Positions 44,713 to 57,535 of a stretch of 64,000 nucleotides of DNA are shown in pieces; position 1 is the first letter of the stretch, and each line of letters starts with the position of its first letter. This DNA is from Lycocorax pyrrhopterus obiensis (taxonomy: Eukaryota > Chordata > Aves > Passeriformes > Paradisaeidae), in assembly GCA_014706295.1 (NCBI GenBank), contig JACSVZ010000025.1:1364001-1428000 (forward strand), in the 5' to 3' direction. The position numbers were made by a program, and so were the translations under genes. The notes below the pieces were generated by a model that made no database searches, was not told the origin of the DNA, and was given only the letters and a program-made list of their open reading frames with translations.

Positions 44713-47700
44713 ACAGGGCCAGACCCAAACCCGTGGCGTTTCAGCCCCCCCAGCTTTAATGAGCTCTGCCTGTGAGTCTCTGCCATGCCGAGAGCATCCC
44801 AAAGTGCTCATCCCACACTTCCTGCTCAGGGCACGGCTTTGCTCGGAGCAATAGCAGAAATGGGGTGGATTTCCCCCAGCGATCCTAAACCCAACGCTCG
44901 CTCACATTTAACACGCGGCTTAATGGCTCCAAAACCAAGGCTGGTGCTCAGCATTAGGAACAATCATCCAACGAGGAATTGGGAGGTTTTTTTAATAGCA
45001 ATGGGCCAAACAAAATAATCATCAGGTGGTTTGAGGGTTTTTCCTTTATTTTTCAGCACCAAGGGAATTATTGGTGAGCAGAATGTGGTTTCTGGGAGGG
45101 TCGGCTCTGTCCGGAGGTCTCCAGAAAATGGATGATCAAACTTTTGGCAGTGGCAGTGTGGGGTGGGTTCATGGACTGTTGCTTTGCTGCTCCCGAGTAG
45201 GAGGCTGAATCATCCTAAAGAACAGTGTAACAGAGGCTGCTGGAGGGAATGAATAACACAGTCTCTGACCCAAGCCTTTGGATAAATCATCCTTCCAGTT
45301 CAAATCCGTGGATCTGACAGGCTTTGCAAATTGCATATTACAGTTTCACCAACTTCTCCCCCTTTCCCTGATGGCTTCACCCCCAATCCCCAGATCAAAG
45401 CCCCACTGGACATGGGTTCCCTTATTCCATCTTTAGCCACTCCTGCTTTTTCCCTTAATCCAGGAGCTCCACCCCAGTCCTGGCTTAGCCCTCCACCAGC
45501 AGTTCCTGCAGGCTGAGCTTCCATCCAGGCAGCTCCACTTTGAACTGAAATTCCCATCTGGCCTCTAGATGGGCAAACCCAGGCCTCGAGCAGGGACTGG
45601 TGGCACTTCTGCAGTGCTAAGGATGCTGTTAATACAGACAGTGCCGGCAGTGTGGGAGGGAGATGGACACTTCCCGTGGGCTTTGGGGAGATGCTTTGGG
45701 AAGATGCAGTGGTTGGGATGAAAAGTTTATCAGTGAACAGGCCAAAGTGCTCTTTTTCCTCCTCGGTTTCAGTGGAAGACACTCATGTGAAGTCGATAAG
45801 ATTTTAAGCTTTGTCCTCTTCTTTCTTCCATTTCTTTCCTCCAGAAAGAAAAGAAATTACTAAATTAAAATTAAGTGAATAACCTTCGTTCTTCAGGTTT
45901 TTTGTCATTGGAAAACTGAAAAATTCCATCTTGTCTGTGCAGAACGAAATGTTGGAGTTTATTGTTCATTCTGTGCACTCATGGTGATTTCTGATGGGGT
46001 TTTGCCTGCTTTTCTCAGTGCCTGCAGAGCTGGCAGCCTGCCCTGCTCCTGGGGTGACAGGACCACAGGGCTGGTGCTGGCAGTGTCCCATGGGGGCACA
46101 TGTGACACCTCGGTGGGTGCCAGGGTGGAGGGACAGGTACCAAGAGAGAGGTGGGACGGGCAGAACCCTCCGAGGGTGTTTGTCCTGCTCCCATTCCTGC
46201 ACCCCACTCGTTTCCCCCGTGGGGCTGGGGATGGCTGTGTTAGAGGATTTTCCCCTGCAGGCCCTGCCCTGGGGAATCAGAGAAGGAAAGGGGGTGTTCT
46301 TTGTTCACATCATACCTGAATATTCACGAGAGCTGTGAATTATCCAGCCACGACACCCAGGCAGGGCTGGGACGTCTGCCTGGAGCCCCACCCCATTCCT
46401 CCAGCAGCCTTGCTGCAGTGAAGGGGAAAATTAACAGCACTTCTTGCTTTGGGGACAATTCCTTCATCCAAATCACTTCTGAAATCTGGTGAGTGTTGGG
46501 GGTTTTATTTGCAGAGAGCCCTCAGGGTTTGTCGGGAGCAGGCGGCCACCTCAGGCCAGGTTTCTAAACCCATTCAAGGATCCAACGAGGAGAAACCAAC
46601 CCTGCTCAGGCAGGGCAGAGCCGAACCCCTGTGTCCGGTGTTCCCCCTGCCCTGCTCCTCATCCTGCCCTCGCATTAGTGCAGCACAGCGAAGGGGGAAT
46701 TGCATTGGTACAAAATGAGCCCAGGGCAGTAGGAGCAGCATCGTTTTCTCCACGGGAATGAGTCATTTTTTCTGAAGTATTCCTGCTCTCCTGACCTCGC
46801 AGTGTTGCTGATCCCTGGTCAGGATCTCCAGACCATCTTTGCAGCTCATTGTCAGCTCTAATTGCTCTCTGCTCGGGCCTCAAACGTGGACAAGAGCAGA
46901 GCAAGGACAGAGGAATTGGTGTGTTAATCCGTGGCTTTGCTAGGGCCACTTGGACACTGCTCTTGGACAAATGGGAACAGTCATCCCTTTCTCCTCAGGG
47001 ATGCTGGAGAACAAAATCACCAGAGAAATGACAAACCGATGACTGCCTCGGGTGGCAAATCCCAGTGTCGCCCACAGTCCTAACGGGCTCATGTGAGCCC
47101 CCCAAGAGGGGCTGGCAGGACTCGGCATGGCCAGGATGAGCCACAGCCTGGGAAATCATGGAATGATGCTGGTGGGTGGCACAGTGTGAGGGAGGGACCT
47201 GCAGGGACAGCTCTGTGCGTGGAGCAAAGCCAGAGGCTCTGAGGATGCTCCTGGTTTTGCGCTGTGAGCTGGCACGGTGCTGGTTCCAGCCCTGGGGTGC
47301 AGTGACCGGGGCTGAGGTGGCCACTGGCACTTGCTGGTGTCTCTCCAGCAGGTAAAAGTGGCCCCTGTGTCCTCAGCAGGGTCCCAGTACGTTGGTACTT
47401 GGGACTGGGACTGAGTCCATCACGTCTGTGCTCTCAGGGGACCCATCCGAACCCGCAGCATAGTCCTGCCCACGGCTCCCCCAGAGTCGTGCTCCCCAAA
47501 AACCAGTGCCAGTCCATAATTTCCCACACAGATGAGGCTTTTCCTCCCTTCCATGGCTGCAGATGGTGTGGATGTGCTGGCAGGACCACAGCCAGGACTC
47601 TGCCATGTGCTGTGGGTGCTCTCCCAGCAGGGAATGCAGTGGGAACAGCGACCACGGAGGCAGCCCCATGCTGGTGATTGCAGTGACTAGAGCTGGACAG

Positions 47701-50247
47701 CCCAACAAATGCTCCTCAGTGTGTTTTTTCCTCCACAACCAATCCTCCAAACAAGCTCTGGCACAGGGACGGCTGTTTGCAGACATGTATAACCCTTTTT
47801 ATTTGAGCTGGGTCTGTTTGGGAACCTGCTGCTGCGAGGCCCCGGGATGAATGCTGTGGCGGGGAGGCTTAGAAACAGCTGCGCTGCACAAGTGGCACTC
47901 CAGAATCAGATGTCAGGTCCCCAAAGCCTTGAGACTGCGGGAAGAAGTGAGGGAATTTCTAGTGAAAATAAAGCTGCTTTGCCTCTGTTATTGGTGGAGC
48001 ATCCCAGGGTCATGTTCTGAAGCTTTGCAGTGCTGAGGATGAGCAACGTGCTGGTTTTTCCGTGATGAAAAGCTCCGCTCCTCCTCGCCTCCGATGGGTT
48101 CAGAATCTGGGCTGGCTGAAGAGTGAGAGATGATGTGACAAGCAGGGTACAGCTGCTGTGGATTTGGTGACGCTCAGTTTGCTGGCAGATGTTCGCCCCC
48201 ATCCCTTCTGCTCTGCAGAAGCCGAGCAAAGCTCTCTCAAAACCAGCCCAAGACCGCTGGGAGCTCTCTTGGCAGTGCCATAGGCCCCATTTCTGGGAAG
48301 GGGGTGACTCCCTAGGTGGACAGCTGTGCCCTGCACTCCCTGACCCCTCTCTGGGGCAGGAAGCAGAGCTCAAGGTGGAAGGGCCTTCTTGTTTGAGGTC
48401 ATTTTGCCCAAACTGCAATGCCCAGCCTGGGACCAGCCTGGGGCTCCTACCCGGAGGCGATTCAAGAGCCCGTGCTGTCAATCCACCTTTCCCCCTCCTT
48501 CCCATCTGTCTTTCCAAGGTCCCCCTCCTCTGGTGTCAACACCAGCTTAATGAAAAAGCAGCAGATGTTGCTGTGATTTCAATTTACTCAAGATTTTAAC
48601 CTAATGCAAATGGTAGTTTGCATCCAGCTGTGACAAGGCAGCCTGTGCTGAGGCCCCACATCCCTGCCTGCAGATCTCCTACCTGTCCCATCGCTGCGAT
48701 GGCAGTGACTGACTTCCAAAAATCTTCTCCAGGAGGTCTCCTCCAGGTCTTGGGACCTGGCCTGACCCAGAAGGTGCAACAGGACTTGCAGCAGCTCCTG
48801 CTGAGGCAGAGGTGGGATCTGCAGGAGAGCATCGAGCATCGCCGTGGCCCGGGTGGAAACATTTCTGTGTGTTTTGGAGGTTTCTCGTGAAATGGAGGAA
48901 TAATTGAGAAGAAGAGCGGTCAATAGCAAGTGATTCATGTGCCAGATTGAGCTTTGCTCTCCCTCTCAGGATTGCAGAAGCCAACTGCGATTTCCTGACC
49001 TTATCTCCTCTCCGAGTGGGTAAACAACAAACCAGCTCCTCTGTCGCTGCCTGGAGTAGCTGGAAGATAGTCACAAGCAGATCTGGTTGGTTTGTTTGTC
49101 TGTTTGATGTTCTCCTCTGCCTTGTATTTTCACCACCCCAGCTCCTGTGTGTGGGCACAGCTCCCACATCTGTGGTACCGCCAGGTGTGGGACCTCCGTC
49201 CTCACCCAGAACATGCAATGCCATGGTCACAACACGCCTTGGAGGCTCTCTGTGTGTGGGGAGCACCCGCAGCTCACCCCCACTGCCTGCCCCCCACTCC
49301 TGAAGAACTCTGTGCCATTCCCAGCCCTCAGGGCCAAAGGTCTTCAGCACAGGAGGAATGAGCCCAAGGATAGCACAAATTCACCTCCCGGTCTTCACCT
49401 CCTTCCACTTCTCCCAAAAAGACAGGAAGAAGAGACAACCGCGTGCTTGCAGAGCCAAAGCAGTCGTCTGCCTCCTTGTGAGACACTTCTCAGATGGTTC
49501 TGGTGGTCTGCAGACCGAAAATGGAATGGCATTCCAGTCCAGACATCCCGTCATGGAGACTCCTCCCTCCCTCCTGCCAGAGTCCTGCAAGCCCATAATG
49601 GGCTGAGATGGGCACAAGGGGAAGGCAAATCTTCTGTCACTGGAAAAAACATCCTGCATTTCCCCCTGGAGCAAAGCAGGGGAGGAAGAAGTGTGGTCGG
49701 CGTGAAGCCCATCAGAAATCTCAGCCTGATTAGGAACAGTGATCCCCTGACACGGAGCAGCAATTTACAGGCACCATTAGCCCACGCCAGAGAGAGAGAG
49801 GGATGCTGAGAATGTCCTATTTTCCACACCTCCAGAAGGCCACACGACTCGTGGGGGATAAAAATAATTAGCTGGAGCGTCTCAGGGATGATTGACAAGT
49901 ACCCAGGGGCTGGGAGTTCCCCCGGTGTGCCGTCCTCATCTCCAGCACTGTGGAAGGAGAGAGCTTTGCCGAGAGCTGGCTCTGGATGCTGCCGGATCCA
50001 TGGGAGTGGGATGGGCCGGGGGGAACTTGGGGAGTCGCTCCAGCCTGCACACAGGACCCTGCTGCATCTTCAGGGGCTGCATCCTGGGTGCTGCCCCTAA
50101 ATCTGCTGCTGCCTGGGGGGGTTTGGTCACACAGGGACGAGCCAGGCTTTGGCTGTCCCCTCCCGATGCAGGTGGGACTTGGACCCTGCTGTCTCTTCCC
50201 TCCTTCATCAACCTCTGAGCAGCCTCTCCACTTTTGAACCTTTTGTG
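44713..50247. other. Longest CR1-free interval, GC-rich single-copy DNA
   Basis: About 5.5 kb with no recognised repeat, exon or strong regulatory texture. Many short open frames on both strands overlap and none shows a domain. A short (GA)n lies near 49791-49801. Confidence 0.5.
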
Positions 50248-50288
50248 GTATTTTCTAATTATTAATTATTATTAATTATAATTATTCT
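50248..50288 (+). repeat. AT-rich simple sequence
   Basis: Repeated ATTA/TAAT words (TAATTATTAATTATTATTAA and more) in an otherwise GC-richer neighbourhood. Confidence 0.8.
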
Positions 50289-51263
50289 TGTTAAATGGCA
50301 CCGTCGGGCTGTCATGAATAACAGAGGTGGTTCAGGGACAGGGCTGGGAAGTGGCTCCACAGGCTACAGGGATGAGTGAGGAATTCAGGAAGAACCTTTC
50401 CATCACTACCCCACCTCCCAAGCCCATGTGCCCAGACAGGACCTCATCCTTTCCAGCCAGTTTTCCACCAGCCACTACTTGGATCCCCCTTCTCCCAGCT
50501 TTTTGCCTCTTCTTCCTCATTCTGTACCGTTTAACCCAGCACCTCCAGGCCTGCATGCCCTGTCTCTCTGGTGAGGCACAGCTCATCCCAAAATGAGAGC
50601 TCATAAAGTGATGGAGCCAGTGGTCCAGAGCTGGGTGACTGGTTTTGCATTGCTGATAAACTCACTGGGAGCTGCTTGTCGTGTGAGTCAAAGCTGGGAC
50701 AGGGCAGCAGAGGGATTTATGTTCCTGAAAGCAGCCACAAATTTTACGTGAGCCTTTCCAAAATGAAAGGCTGGGCAGGGGAAAACCCAAGACTTGTGTT
50801 TTGACATCTTCCAAACATCTCCTTTTGTGCTAACTCAGCACTTCTTGTTTAAAAAAAAAAAGCTCCAACTATTCGTGCTGTCCGTGGCTGCGCTGGGAGG
50901 GGATCCAAAGGAGCTCAGAGCCGGGGGGCTGGAGCATCCCACAGGCATCACCTCGGGGCTCCAGAGCAGGGCTCCAGTGCTGGTGTTTATTTATCTGTTA
51001 CCATTTATGGGTTTATGGTATATAAACTTTGGGATTGGTTTGTGAGTCAAACCGAGCAAGAGCTCCTCGTGCACTTGGATAGTGGGAATAATGGGAAAGG
51101 GTCTGGTAAAACCCCTCAAAATGGGCTTCCCCATGGGATGAAAAGCTGATCCTCCATTAACAAGAGCAGCATCACCTCCCAGCTTGTTCTGTGTCCTTGG
51201 AGGCTCCTTCGCCGTGACTGAGCAGAGTCACTTCTGCTTCAGCCTGGTAGAGCCGAGCACAGC
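50289..51263. other. Intronic single-copy DNA
   Basis: No gene or repeat recognised, apart from an 11-A run near 50851. Confidence 0.55.
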
Positions 51264-51346
51264 TGGCGAGCAGGAACCGGGTGTGGCAGGATTGGTGAGC
51301 AGGAACCTGGCACGGTTGGAACTGGGATTGGTGAGCAGGAACCAGG
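51264..51346 (+). repeat. Short imperfect tandem repeat
   Basis: GAGCAGGAACC occurs three times (preceded by GGC or GGT), spaced about 30 and 36 bp, with GGATTGGTGAGC shared by the last two. Confidence 0.8.
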
Positions 51347-52756
51347 AGCTGGGATGTCATTAGTTCTGTCCTAATTGCTTTGTGCATGTCTCAGTCTAAC
51401 AAAGGGAGCAGCCCTGGGGGAGTTGCTGCTTCTCAGCCCATAACACTTCAGAGGTGTTGGATGGAGAGCAATAATGAGAACTGCCAGAAAAGAAAAAAAA
51501 TTTAAAAATCGAGCACAAAAGTCAGAAGGAAACACAACTATTTCTGCTGCAGAAGCTCCTGGGAGCCGTCACTCAGACACCTGGTGCTCCCTCCCCTGCT
51601 CTTTCCTCGCCTCATTTCCCAGGTCAGGCCAAACCTGCTCGGATTCACCATCACCCTCCGAGAGGAACGAGACCAAAACATTTCATCTATTGACGTGTTG
51701 CTGCCTTTTTTTGCTATTGATTCCTTAATTAAAAAAGAATAAAATTCCACCAAAGCAGACATTTCTCTGAAACACTCCATCAGTCAAAATAAAAAAAAAT
51801 AAAAAAAAAAGAAGAGGAAAAAAAATCAATGTCCTATTTAAAAAAAAAATGAAACACATTTGGGAGCAGATTTTGGAGCAGCCCCCGGTAGTACATCTAC
51901 TCCCTTCTCTAACGAGTTCTGTTTGCTCTGCCTTGCCATGCTCTCCAGTCCCTTTTCTCTCACTGTCGTCCTTTCCTCTGGAATTTTTCCCACAAATCCC
52001 ACCATTTCTGGTAGAGTTGTCACCATCTCTAGAGGATGAAGCCCAAGGAACCTGCCTGTTTCCCTGCAGGGCCCTGTGCACAGGCACCGTGTCCCTAAGG
52101 ATGGGTGACGCCTCTATCTTTGTGCTCCTCTCAGAGAAAAACCTTTGGCAAATCATGGAGGCACAGCAAACCCAAAGCCAGTATTCCCAGGATGTCATGG
52201 CTTTAAGCAGGATTCCTGCTTTTCCAGCCCCGTTTTCCTACTACTATGCAATTTGCAGGCTCTCTGGGAGTGCTGCATTAATGGCTCTGGCTCCGTAGGG
52301 ATGCCTTCGCAGAGGGACTTGACTGTGAACAGCCACCCCAGGGGATTCCCTCCGAGCAGAGGTTTAAAGATTTGGGTAATTTATCTTAAAATGGGGGTGT
52401 GCTAATGGTTGATGCAGGATGAATGATCCCGGGAAAGGCTGCGGGGCTGGAGGGCAGACAAGGGCGCTTAAAGTGTCGGCGAGGCTGAACCTTTTCCACA
52501 TGGAGCTGTGCCGCTGCCTGATAAGGGATTCAGCCCAAACGCAGACATGTGTCAATGCTGGAACATTGGGATTGATCGTGCTCCAGCCTGGATGGGCTGG
52601 ATTTGGTTTCCTTTGAAACGTGTGGCCCAGCCACGTTGGAGATAAGGAATTGCCCTGCATTGATCAGGCTCAGCTGACGGATGCCGGATTCAGCCGCGGG
52701 GATTTGCTCAGCCCTCACTGCGGAGTGGCTGAAGGTCTGCAGAGCCCGTGACCTCT
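51347..52756. other. Intronic single-copy DNA
   Basis: Contains the A-rich run at 51785-51850; otherwise unremarkable. Confidence 0.55.
51785..51850 (+). repeat. A-rich simple sequence
   Basis: Successive runs of A separated by T or G (AAAAAAAATAAAAAAAAAAG and a later nine-A run). Confidence 0.9.
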
Positions 52757-52950
52757 GCAGCTTGGAACAGACCTTAAAGCCCATCACCCCCTGCCACGGG
52801 CAGGGACACCTTCTCCTATCCCAGGCTGCTCCAAGCCCTGTCCAGCCTGGCCTTGGACACTGCCAGGGATCCAGGGGCAGCCACAGCTGCTCTGGGCACC
52901 CTGTGCCAGGGCCTCCCCACCCTCGCAGGGAAGGATTTTTTCCCGTGTTT
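52757..52950 (-). mobile_element. CR1 LINE 3' fragment, antisense arm of an inverted pair
   Basis: From GCTTGGAACAGACCTTAAAG to CACCCTCGCAGGGAAGGATT. Its truncated 5' end faces the sense copy that follows. Confidence 0.9.
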
Positions 52951-52964
52951 TCTCCATCCCTGGC

Positions 52965-53088
52965 TGTCCAGGTTGGACGGGGCTTGGAGCAACCTGGGAT
53001 AGTGGAAGGTGTCCCTGCCCATGGCAGGGGGTGGAATGGGATGGGATTTAAGGTCCCTTCTACCCAAACCAATTCTGAGATTCTACAA
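52965..53088 (+). mobile_element. CR1 LINE tail, sense arm of an inverted pair
   Basis: Starts TCCAGGTTGGACGGGGCTTG and ends ACCAATTCTGAGATTCTACA. Complementary to the first ~90 bp of the preceding antisense copy. Confidence 0.9.
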
Positions 53089-54448
53089 ATGCAAAGGCAT
53101 CCTTCTTCCATGAAATGGGAGTGATGCTTCAAATCATAGGTACAAGAAGTGCCAGGAAGATTTTTTCCAGCCTGGCCTAAAGTCTTGTCTTTTCTCACCC
53201 TTTTTTTCACCCTGGCTCTGGGGCCACAATGGTGAAAATGAGCTCCTGAGCTGGAAACTCACATCTCGTTCTGCCTTCTTGTCCCTGAGCGCCAGGCAGA
53301 AGCCCAGGATTGAGGCTGGAGATGCAGCAAGGCTCAAAATACGAACCTGCCCTCGCTCTCCTCAGCCTACAGGGAGTTGGGAAGGGCTGTGCCCATCCCT
53401 GGGATCTCCCACCCACTGTCTGCCCTGGCTGTGGGCTGAGAGAGGGAGTTCTGCTGGTGCACCACTGGGAGGTGGTGCCTGCCTTGCTCTTGTGCCCTTC
53501 CAGCTCCTTACCCTACTCGTGGGTTGGTGTGCCAGGCTCCCAGCCAGGCCCATCCCAAGGGAAATGCAGGATTCAGCTCTGCTGAGGCTCCCGGCCCTGT
53601 AAGGTGCTGTTAAGGTAGTAAATACCACAGCTAATTAACAGAAGAGTTGTTGGCTAATGAGCTCAAGGCATGTGCAGCCTCAAAGCAGATCCAGATAATC
53701 AAGCCCCAAACCTTAACGACCAGGTCCCAGTCTCCCATGTCATCCCACTGGGCTCTGCATCCCTGAATTTCCATGGCACCTCCTGGGAGGAGACAGGCAG
53801 GATTTCTCCCACTCCATCCTGCAGGAGAGGTGATCTAAGAGCAGCTCTCACCAGAAGGAGGCCAGCTTAGGGGGTTTGCTCCTCTTTTCCTTTTTTTCCT
53901 ATATTTTAATGAACAGTAATAATGTCCCTGGGTTTTTTTTTTTTTCTCTCTCTCTTTTTTTTTTTTATTAAACAATTTGAAACCATCTGACATACGGGAA
54001 AAATAATGAATTCGGTTTTTCGCCTGCACTCTCTGATCTGTCAGTCTGCACCCAGGAGCCGCGCTCAGGGGGAGGAGGAGGCAGGGGTGCTGGCCTACAT
54101 TGGGGAGATAATGATGTTCCTGCTGATCCCCCTTCCAGGAGAAGGTTCAGGCATGTCCCGCAGCTGAGGCGAGCCAGGGTTTGCCACAGCCTTTTCCTTC
54201 AGCTTTGTATTTCTCTTTGTGGGAGGGTGTTCGTAGCTACAGCAAAGCGAGATGTGCTTGGAGCGTCTCTGCAATCTCATGGGCCCTTCCCTGATTCTCA
54301 GGGGCTCAGGGACTGGATCCACCAGGTCCCTGCTGCCTCCAAAGGAGATTAACCCAGGGCTGTGCTCTTTAGTTTCAGCATCAGCCCCAAAAGCATCTCC
54401 AGCCATCACCCAGGGTAGGATTAGTGAGGGTGCTGCAGCTTCTGTGGA
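53089..54448. other. Intronic single-copy DNA
   Basis: T-rich tract near 53931-53970; nothing else recognised. Confidence 0.55.
53931..53970 (+). repeat. T-rich/CT-rich simple sequence
   Basis: A long T-run, then a short (CT)n stretch and a second T-run. Confidence 0.9.
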
Positions 54449-54800
54449 GTCACTGAATCCCAGAATCATTTTGGCTGGAAAAGACCTCCCAGACCATCGA
54501 GTCCAACCTGTGACCAATCCCCCCTTGTCACCCGGCCCAGAGCTCTGAGTGCCACATCCAGTTGTTCCTTGGACACCTCCAGGGATGGGGACTCCAACGC
54601 CACCCTGGGCAGCCCCTTCCAGTGCCTGACCACCCTTTCCATGGAGAAACTCCTCCTGATGTCCAACCTGACCCTCCCCTCATGCAGTCTGAGGCTGATT
54701 CCTCTTGTCGTGTCCCTCGTTCTCTGGGAGCAGAGCCAGTCCTTCACCTGGTTCCACTCTCCTGGCAGGGAGTTGTCCCCCCTGAGCCTCCTTTTGTCAC
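54449..54800 (-). mobile_element. CR1 LINE 3' fragment, antisense, AAGACCTCC subfamily
   Basis: GGCTGGAAAAGACCTCCCAG, TCGAGTCCAACCTGTGACCA, CCAGGGATGGGGACTCCAAC and CTGGGAGCAGAGCCAGTCC in the order typical of this older subfamily. Confidence 0.9.
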
Positions 54801-55019
54801 AGACAGTCCCGTGTGGGACACCCAAACCACAGCCCCCTGCCGCCCCTCCAAAACAGGTGGGGGTTTTGCTGTGCTCCCAGCACGGGACTGGCACAGGTCT
54901 CGGTGCAGGGCAGCTGGGCAGAGCTGGGGGCTTGCACAAGAGCAGGGATGGAGGGATAATCCAGCTGGGAGAGCCTGGGATTCAGAACATGTGGTCTATC
55001 TGTGCCTCAGTTTCCCCTG

Positions 55020-55186
55020 TGGCCAGAGCAGCTGTGGCTGCCCCATCCCTGGCAGTGTCCAAGGTCAGGCTGGACGGGGCTTGGAGCAGCCTGGGACAGT
55101 GGAAGGTGTCCCTGCCCATGGTGGGGGTGGAACAAGATGGGCTTTAAGGTCCTTTCCAGCTCAAAGCATTCCACGATTCCATGATT
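55020..55186 (+). mobile_element. CR1 LINE tail, sense
   Basis: GGCCAGAGCAGCTGTGGCTG to GCATTCCACGATTCCATGAT. Confidence 0.92.
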
Positions 55187-56960
55187 TTATACTGGGAGGG
55201 GGATCCCCAGCACAGGGGGATCCTGTGTGCAACGGGGGCTCTTATCAGTAAATTTGATTCCATCAGTGGTAACGAGGCCAGGTGGGCCTCATTTTTCCTC
55301 TGTTCCTCTCCCATCCCTGCTGACACATCTGGGAAGCTTCCCCCTGACTCTCCTCCGTGCTGACAGGCAGAATTGGAACCATTAATCACGGCTGTCCTGG
55401 ATCACGGACCCACCTCTCTCAGTCGTGGGCAATACTCTTCAGTTTACAGGCAGCCAGGGCAGGCACAGCAAAGCAAAACAGCTCCCTCCGAAATCCCCCA
55501 GCCCTGAGCTAGGGCTTGGCAGTAGCTGCTGACAGGATCCATCCAAAAACACCGCCTCGCTGGGGAGAATCGAACGAGGACCTGGCAAACGCAATATATT
55601 TTTTGGCATTGTGCTGCTCCTTCAACTGGGAGGGAAAATTTGAAGTTTTTTACTCTTTGCAGAGTGAACATTCTGAGTAAACCATCCATACCTGGCCAGC
55701 TACCTGCCTTCACAGCAGCTGGCTCTTTGTTAAAGTGGGGAAGGGGGTTGCCAAAACTTCTTTCTCCTCATACAGAAGGCTTTTCAGTAGAATACAAACG
55801 CTCACTCATCCCATGTCACATCTGCTTGTGTGCTCTCCAAAATGGATCCTGCCCAGAGCCAGCTCTCACAAAGGATTTCAGAACTTTGATGTTTGGTTTA
55901 ATTCCAATCCATTGTGAAAAGTGAATATTTAAAACACTCTCTAGCCAAGAATCTGGGAGCAAACCCCTCCTCAGCATGAAAAAGCAAAGAGTATTCCAGT
56001 GATATTCCTCGATCTGACCTGGAGAGGGCTTAGATGGAGGAAAATCAGCCCCTCCAAGGCACTGAGTGGGAAAGCGGAGCTGAGCTTTGCTGCAGTGAGA
56101 TGAAACCATCTCTAGGAATCATTTCTGACTTTTAGGGATCTGCATTCTCCAGCAAGACACTGTTCCACTGGAGAAATCCATCCTGCTGACCCTAGAAATG
56201 TGGAACATGCGAGACTTTCAGTGGCTGCATGAAAAAAGAGACAAATCATTAGGAGAAAATAGAAAGAAAAAGGGGGAATTTTAGGAAATATTAGTGTTTT
56301 GTTGCTCGTGAGCTCCTTAATGTGAGGAGGGTCCATGAATGAGGCTCAGCTGCAGAGGCAGGAGGGAAACAGGGATACAGGTGCCTGCTTGGGATGGGGA
56401 GGAGGCAGCACTGCTGGCAGCCCCATGGGCCCCTCCTGCTCACACACGCACTGAAGTGCCACAAGACAAATAGGACCGGGAGAGAGATGCACTATTTAAA
56501 CTTTCATCACTATTTTTCTCCCTGGCTCCCCTTGTTTCTTTTGATTTATTTTTTAGTGTGTTTTCCCCAGGCTGTGCTGTTCGCCTGCATCTCTTTCCTC
56601 TCCTTCTTCTCCCAGCAGCAGCCGGCGCCGTTCCGGGGCACTGGCAGCTGCCCAGCATTTTTCAGGCTGTCCAGGCTCAGCTCCCGTGGGTCAGCAGGGA
56701 GGAACGAGGCAGCAGAGCAGCACCAGGCTGGGGAAGATGTGGCCAGGACACGGCAGGGACAACAGGGGACAATGCCATGCCAGTGTCAGCAGGGCCAGGG
56801 GCTGGCAGCACACAGGATGGGGCTGAATGCTTGGAAACAAAGCCAGAGCAAACCCCAGAGCCAGTGTGGCCTCTGTGAATGGACCGTGGACAACACGGAC
56901 TGGGTTGTTTTCAGCCTGTCTTGTGTAGGGAAGGTGCAGACAGCTCCAGGGATTGTTTTG
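55187..56960. other. Intronic single-copy DNA
   Basis: No gene. A 301-aa frame begins here at 56394 but only by running into a CR1 copy. Confidence 0.55.
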
Positions 56961-57535
56961 CAGAACCACAGAATCATGGAATGGTTTAGCTTGGAAGGGA
57001 CCTTAAAGCCCATCACCCCCTGCCGTGGGCAGGGACACCTTCTCCTATCCCAGGCTGCTCCAAGACCCGTCCAGCCTGGCCTTGGACACTGCCAGGGATC
57101 CAGGGGCAGCCACAGCTGCTCTGGGCACCCTGTGCCAGGGCCTCCCCACCCTCCCAGGGAACAATTCCTTCCCAATATCCCATCCATCCCTGCCCTCTGG
57201 CAGTGGGAAGCCATTCCCTGTGTCCTGTCCCTCCAGCCCTTGTCCCCAGTCCCTCTCCAGCTCTCCTGGAGCCCCTTTAGGCCCTGGAAGGGGCTCTGAG
57301 CTCTCCCTGGAGCCTTCTCTCCTCCAGGTGAACACCCCCAGCTCTCCCAGCCTGGCTCCAGCCCTTGCAGCATCTCCATGGCCTCACTCCAGCAGCTCCA
57401 TGTCCTCCCTGTGCTGAGGACCCCAGAGCTGGACTCAGCTCTGTGGATGGGGTCTCACAAGGGCAGAGCAGAGGGGCAGAATCCCCTCCCTCATCCTGCT
57501 GCCCACGCTGCTGCAGATGAGCCCAGGGTACAAAA
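56961..57535 (-). mobile_element. CR1 LINE 3' fragment, antisense, common subfamily
   Basis: About 575 bp, from CAGAACCACAGAATCATGGA past GGGGCAGAATCCCCTCCCTC to GATGAGCCCAGGGTAC. The second longest copy; a 301-aa open frame runs through it on the + strand but is not a gene. Confidence 0.94.

Noticed and set aside
48679..49350. 223-aa minus-strand open frame
   Set aside because: No family resemblance, and the plus strand is equally open over the same DNA.
55545..55600. tRNA-like T-arm (GAATCGAAC on the plus strand)
   Set aside because: The T-stem does not pair beyond its first base and no anticodon or acceptor stem can be drawn.
56394..57299. 301-aa open frame, the longest in the window
   Set aside because: The left half has no domain and the right half is antisense CR1. 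It is a chance fusion without splice or start support.
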